Assembly: GCA_046596405.1 (NCBI GenBank)
Contig: JBKJMN010000142.1
Coordinates: 1-25,662, forward strand
Source of the DNA: PALSA-1004 sp046596405
GTDB lineage: Bacteria > Pseudomonadota > Gammaproteobacteria > Burkholderiales > SG8-41
Direction of reading: 5' to 3'
Length of the DNA stretch: 25,662 nucleotides
In this document: positions 23,612 through 25,662 of the stretch, one piece after another
How the letters are laid out: every line of letters starts with the position of its first letter
Numbering within the stretch: the stretch's first letter is position 1
Translations under genes and position numbers: made by a program
The notes under the pieces: model-generated
Databases searched by the model: none
Told to the model about the DNA's origin: nothing
The model's input: the letters and a program-made list of their open reading frames with translations, nothing else

Positions 23612-24499
23612 ATGAAGCTTACCCTGCTGGGCACCGGCACGCCGACGCCGTCGTTGAAGCGCGCGAGCTCCAGCTATCTAATCGAAATCGGCGCCGACGT
23701 CATCGTCATGGACCACGGCCCCGGCGCGCACCAGCGGTTGCTGGAAGCCGGCAAACGCGCGGTCGACGTCACTCACGTGTTTTTGACCCATCTGCATTAC
23801 GATCACTGCCTCGATCTCGTGCGCCTCTTCATGACGCGCTGGGACCAGGGCGCGGACCGCATTCCCGAGTTGAAGATTTACGGGCCGCCGCCGGTCAAAC
23901 GCATGTGCGAGCAGTTGTTCGGCACCGACGGTGCGTTCGCGCCGGACCTCAATGCGCGCATCAAGCATCAGGGCTCGATCGACATATTCGTCGCGCGCGG
24001 CGGCAAGCCCCCGCGCAAATGGCCCGCGCCCGAAATCACCGAGCTCAAATCCGGCGACAAGGTCGAAGGCAAGGACTGGACGCTGACGGTAGCGCCGGCT
24101 TCGCACGTGCAACCGTACCTCGAGTGTTATGCGTACCGCATCGACAGTGCCGAGGGCTCCGTCTGCTATTCGGGCGACAGCGGCGGGGTGGCGCCGGCAC
24201 TGATCGACCTCGCGCGCGGCTGCGACGTGCTGATCCACATGAACCACTATTACAGCGGTAGCGAGCCCACGGAAATCTATCGAGTCGTCTGCGGTAACCA
24301 TGAAGACGTCGCTGCGGTCGCCAAGGCGGCGGGCGTAAAAACGCTCGTGCTCAGTCATTTCCTCGAGCAAATCGATCAGCCGGGCTTGCGCGAACACATC
24401 GTGCGCGAAATCGCGAAGACTTACACTGGGCACATCGTATGGGGCGAGGATTTGATGGTGGTTCCCATCGGCGGCCCCAAAATGTTGCGCATGGAATGA
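23612..24499 (+). CDS. Metallo-beta-lactamase-fold hydrolase, copy 1
   Basis: A 295-residue RNase Z-like MBL-fold protein. It opens MKLTLLGTGTPTPSLKR, has the metal motif LTHLHYDHCLDL (H60, H62, D64, H65), the bridging Asp in VCYSGDSGG, HMNHYYSG after it, and a last His in LVLSHFLEQID. ATG 23612 is chosen because the protein then aligns end to end with the next gene; an in-frame ATG at 23531 would add 27 residues absent from the paralogue. The ribosome site is poor. No signal peptide. The family includes arylsulfatase-, lactonase- and phosphodiesterase-like enzymes; the actual reaction is not known. The gene is 16 bases before its paralogue and divergent from the TctC gene. Confidence 0.9.
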   Translation: MKLTLLGTGTPTPSLKRASSSYLIEIGADVIVMDHGPGAHQRLLEAGKRAVDVTHVFLTHLHYDHCLDLVRLFMTRWDQGADRIPELKIYGPPPVKRMCEQLFGTDGAFAPDLNARIKHQGSIDIFVARGGKPPRKWPAPEITELKSGDKVEGKDWTLTVAPASHVQPYLECYAYRIDSAEGSVCYSGDSGGVAPALIDLARGCDVLIHMNHYYSGSEPTEIYRVVCGNHEDVAAVAKAAGVKTLVLSHFLEQIDQPGLREHIVREIAKTYTGHIVWGEDLMVVPIGGPKMLRME

Positions 24500-24515
24500 T
24501 GAAGGAGAATTGAGC

Positions 24516-25400
24516 ATGCGACTGCGTTTACTGGGTACCGGCACGCCGACGCCGTCGTTGAAGCGCATGTGTTCCGGCTATGTCGTCGAAATCGGCGACG
24601 ACGTGATCGTTTTCGACCACGGCTTCGGCGCTCACCACCGCCTGCTCGAATTAGGCATAGAAGCGACGCGCGTCACGCATTTTTTCTGCAGTCATCTGCA
24701 CTACGATCATATGGGCGACTATCCGCGCCTGCTGCTGACGCGCTGGGACCAGGGTGCGGGAAAAATACCCGAGCTCAAGGTCTTTGGTCCGCCGCCGATC
24801 AAAAAAGTCACCGCGGCGCTGTTCGAGCGCGACGGCGCATTCGGCCCGGACCTGATCGCGCGCACCGAGAACCTGTGCAGTATCGCGATTTACTGGGCGC
24901 GCGGGGGCGAGGGCGAGCGCAAGAAGCCGCAGCCCGAAGTTGCCGAACTCAAGCCTAACGACGTGGTGAAAGGCGATGGCTGGACGGTGACGACGACCGG
25001 CGTGTCGCATTTCGGCCCCCAACTCATCTCCTATGGCTTCCGGCTCGACACGCCAGAGGGCTCTATTGTGTACTCCGGCGACAGCGGGCCGTGCGCGTCG
25101 ATGACGCGGTTGTCCAAAGATTGCGACGTATTGCTACACATGTGCCATTACATCTCAGGCACCGAACTCAACGCGGAATTCGCCCAATCGTGCATGGGGC
25201 ACCGCGAGCTCGCGCAGCTCGGCGTCGATGCCGGCGTCAGGACGATAGTGCTGAGCCACGTCACCGAGCAAATCGACCAGCCTGGTGTGCGCGAGCGCGT
25301 ATTGCGCGATATGGCGGAGATCTACAAAGGCAACCTGATTTTCGGCGAAGACTTGATGGAAGTGCCGGTGACGGGTCCCGCCGCGGCGAAACTGATGTAG
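24516..25400 (+). CDS. Metallo-beta-lactamase-fold hydrolase, copy 2
   Basis: A 294-residue paralogue of the preceding gene with the same opening (MRLRLLGTGTPTPSLKR), the same metal motif (SHLHYDHMGDY; H60, H62, D64, H65), VYSGDSGP, HMCHYISG and LSHVTEQIDQPG. AAGGAG at 24502-24507 fits the ATG at 24516; a TTG at 24510 is in frame but too close. The two copies differ at many residues near the active site (CLDLVRLF versus MGDYPRLL after HYDH), which argues for diverged substrates or a heteromeric enzyme rather than a recent duplication. They share a 30-base identical tract at the 5' end (23633-23662 and 24537-24566). The soxB gene follows after 106 bases on the same strand. Confidence 0.92.
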   Translation: MRLRLLGTGTPTPSLKRMCSGYVVEIGDDVIVFDHGFGAHHRLLELGIEATRVTHFFCSHLHYDHMGDYPRLLLTRWDQGAGKIPELKVFGPPPIKKVTAALFERDGAFGPDLIARTENLCSIAIYWARGGEGERKKPQPEVAELKPNDVVKGDGWTVTTTGVSHFGPQLISYGFRLDTPEGSIVYSGDSGPCASMTRLSKDCDVLLHMCHYISGTELNAEFAQSCMGHRELAQLGVDAGVRTIVLSHVTEQIDQPGVRERVLRDMAEIYKGNLIFGEDLMEVPVTGPAAAKLM

Positions 25401-25412
25401 ATGAGGAGAGCG

Positions 25413-25496
25413 GGATTGAGGTTCGAGGGGAGAAGGCGGCGACTATGACTTCACGCATTTGATTTGACTCAATCCCCGATTCTCACTCCTCAATCC
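25413..25496. repeat. Inverted repeat with GATTGAGG-type units before soxB
   Basis: GGATTGAGG (25413-25421) is repeated inverted as CCTCAATCC (25488-25496), with a further CTCAATCC at 25468-25475. The segment is purine-rich on one side and pyrimidine-rich on the other. It could form a long-loop stem between the MBL-fold gene and soxB, or be a copy of a dispersed intergenic repeat. No T run follows. Confidence 0.45.
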
Positions 25497-25506
25497 TGCC
25501 TTTCCC

Positions 25507-25662
25507 ATGCGTTATTCCTTTTTCAATCTCGCGCGCAACGCAATCTCGGGCCATACCCGCTGGCCGCGAGCGTGGCGTGCCGCGCAGCCTGAAAAATCCT
25601 ACGACGTCGTGATCGTCGGCGGCGGCGGGCACGGGCTCGCGACCGCCTACTACCTCGCGAAA
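25507..25662 (+). CDS. soxB: Sarcosine oxidase beta subunit, N-terminal fragment
   Basis: The first 52 codons are in the window: MRYSFFNLARNAISGHTRWP then RAWR..P and YDVVIVGGGGHGLATAYYLA. This is the characteristic N-terminus of the beta subunit of heterotetrameric sarcosine oxidase, with the FAD-binding GxGxxG loop after a 35-residue arm. The complex oxidatively demethylates sarcosine to glycine and passes one-carbon units to tetrahydrofolate. There is no strong ribosome site before ATG 25507. soxD, soxA and soxG would be expected downstream, outside the window. Confidence 0.9.
   Translation, partial: MRYSFFNLARNAISGHTRWPRAWRAAQPEKSYDVVIVGGGGHGLATAYYLAK

Overview
This looks like chromosomal DNA of a GC-rich betaproteobacterium, most likely Burkholderiales or a close relative. 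The support is a TctC/Bug-type solute receptor, LysR control, a pilGHIJ-chpA twitching chemosensory operon without CheR/CheB genes next to it, and dense GC-rich coding with stop/start overlaps. No tRNA, rRNA, CRISPR array, insertion sequence or phage gene was seen.

Layout. (1) 1-5603, plus strand: the tail of an ABC permease, an NMT1/SsuA-like binding protein, an FAD-dependent oxidoreductase, a PuuE/polysaccharide-deacetylase-like protein, an M20-family N-carbamoyl-amino-acid/allantoate amidohydrolase, and two small paralogous proteins of unknown function. Most junctions overlap or nearly touch, so this is probably one operon for uptake and hydrolysis of an N-heterocycle, ureide or hydantoin-like compound; the substrate is inferred, not shown. 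(2) 5600-6556, minus: a LysR regulator. Its leader (6641-6777, minus) carries a near-textbook yybP-ykoY manganese riboswitch with a mutually exclusive intrinsic terminator and an upstream sigma70-like promoter. This is the most striking feature of the window, because that riboswitch normally sits in front of Mn exporters. The divergent neighbour is a TerC-family protein (7069-8337) fused to a UspA-like domain, which has no such riboswitch on its own strand. (3) 8352-8900, minus: inorganic pyrophosphatase. (4) 8954-17666, minus: pilG-pilH-pilI-pilJ-chpA, the Chp chemosensory system for type IV pili, with a 1736-residue ChpA. (5) 17667-18159: a gene-free divergent region with a nested inverted-repeat element ending in a T run on the minus strand. 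(6) 18160-21182, plus: a LivJ-like binding protein without transporter partners, a FIST sensor protein, and a DUF599-like membrane protein coupled to FIST. (7) 21206-23509, minus: an M20 exported peptidase preceded by a TctC/Bug receptor. (8) 23612-25400, plus: two tandem paralogous metallo-beta-lactamase-fold hydrolases, then the first 52 codons of a sarcosine oxidase beta subunit (soxB) running off the window.

The best candidates for new biology are a Mn riboswitch on a transcription-factor gene beside a TerC gene, the uncharacterised ureide-type operon with its paralogous small proteins, the TerC-UspA fusion with an internal ribosome binding site, and the structured element upstream of pilG.
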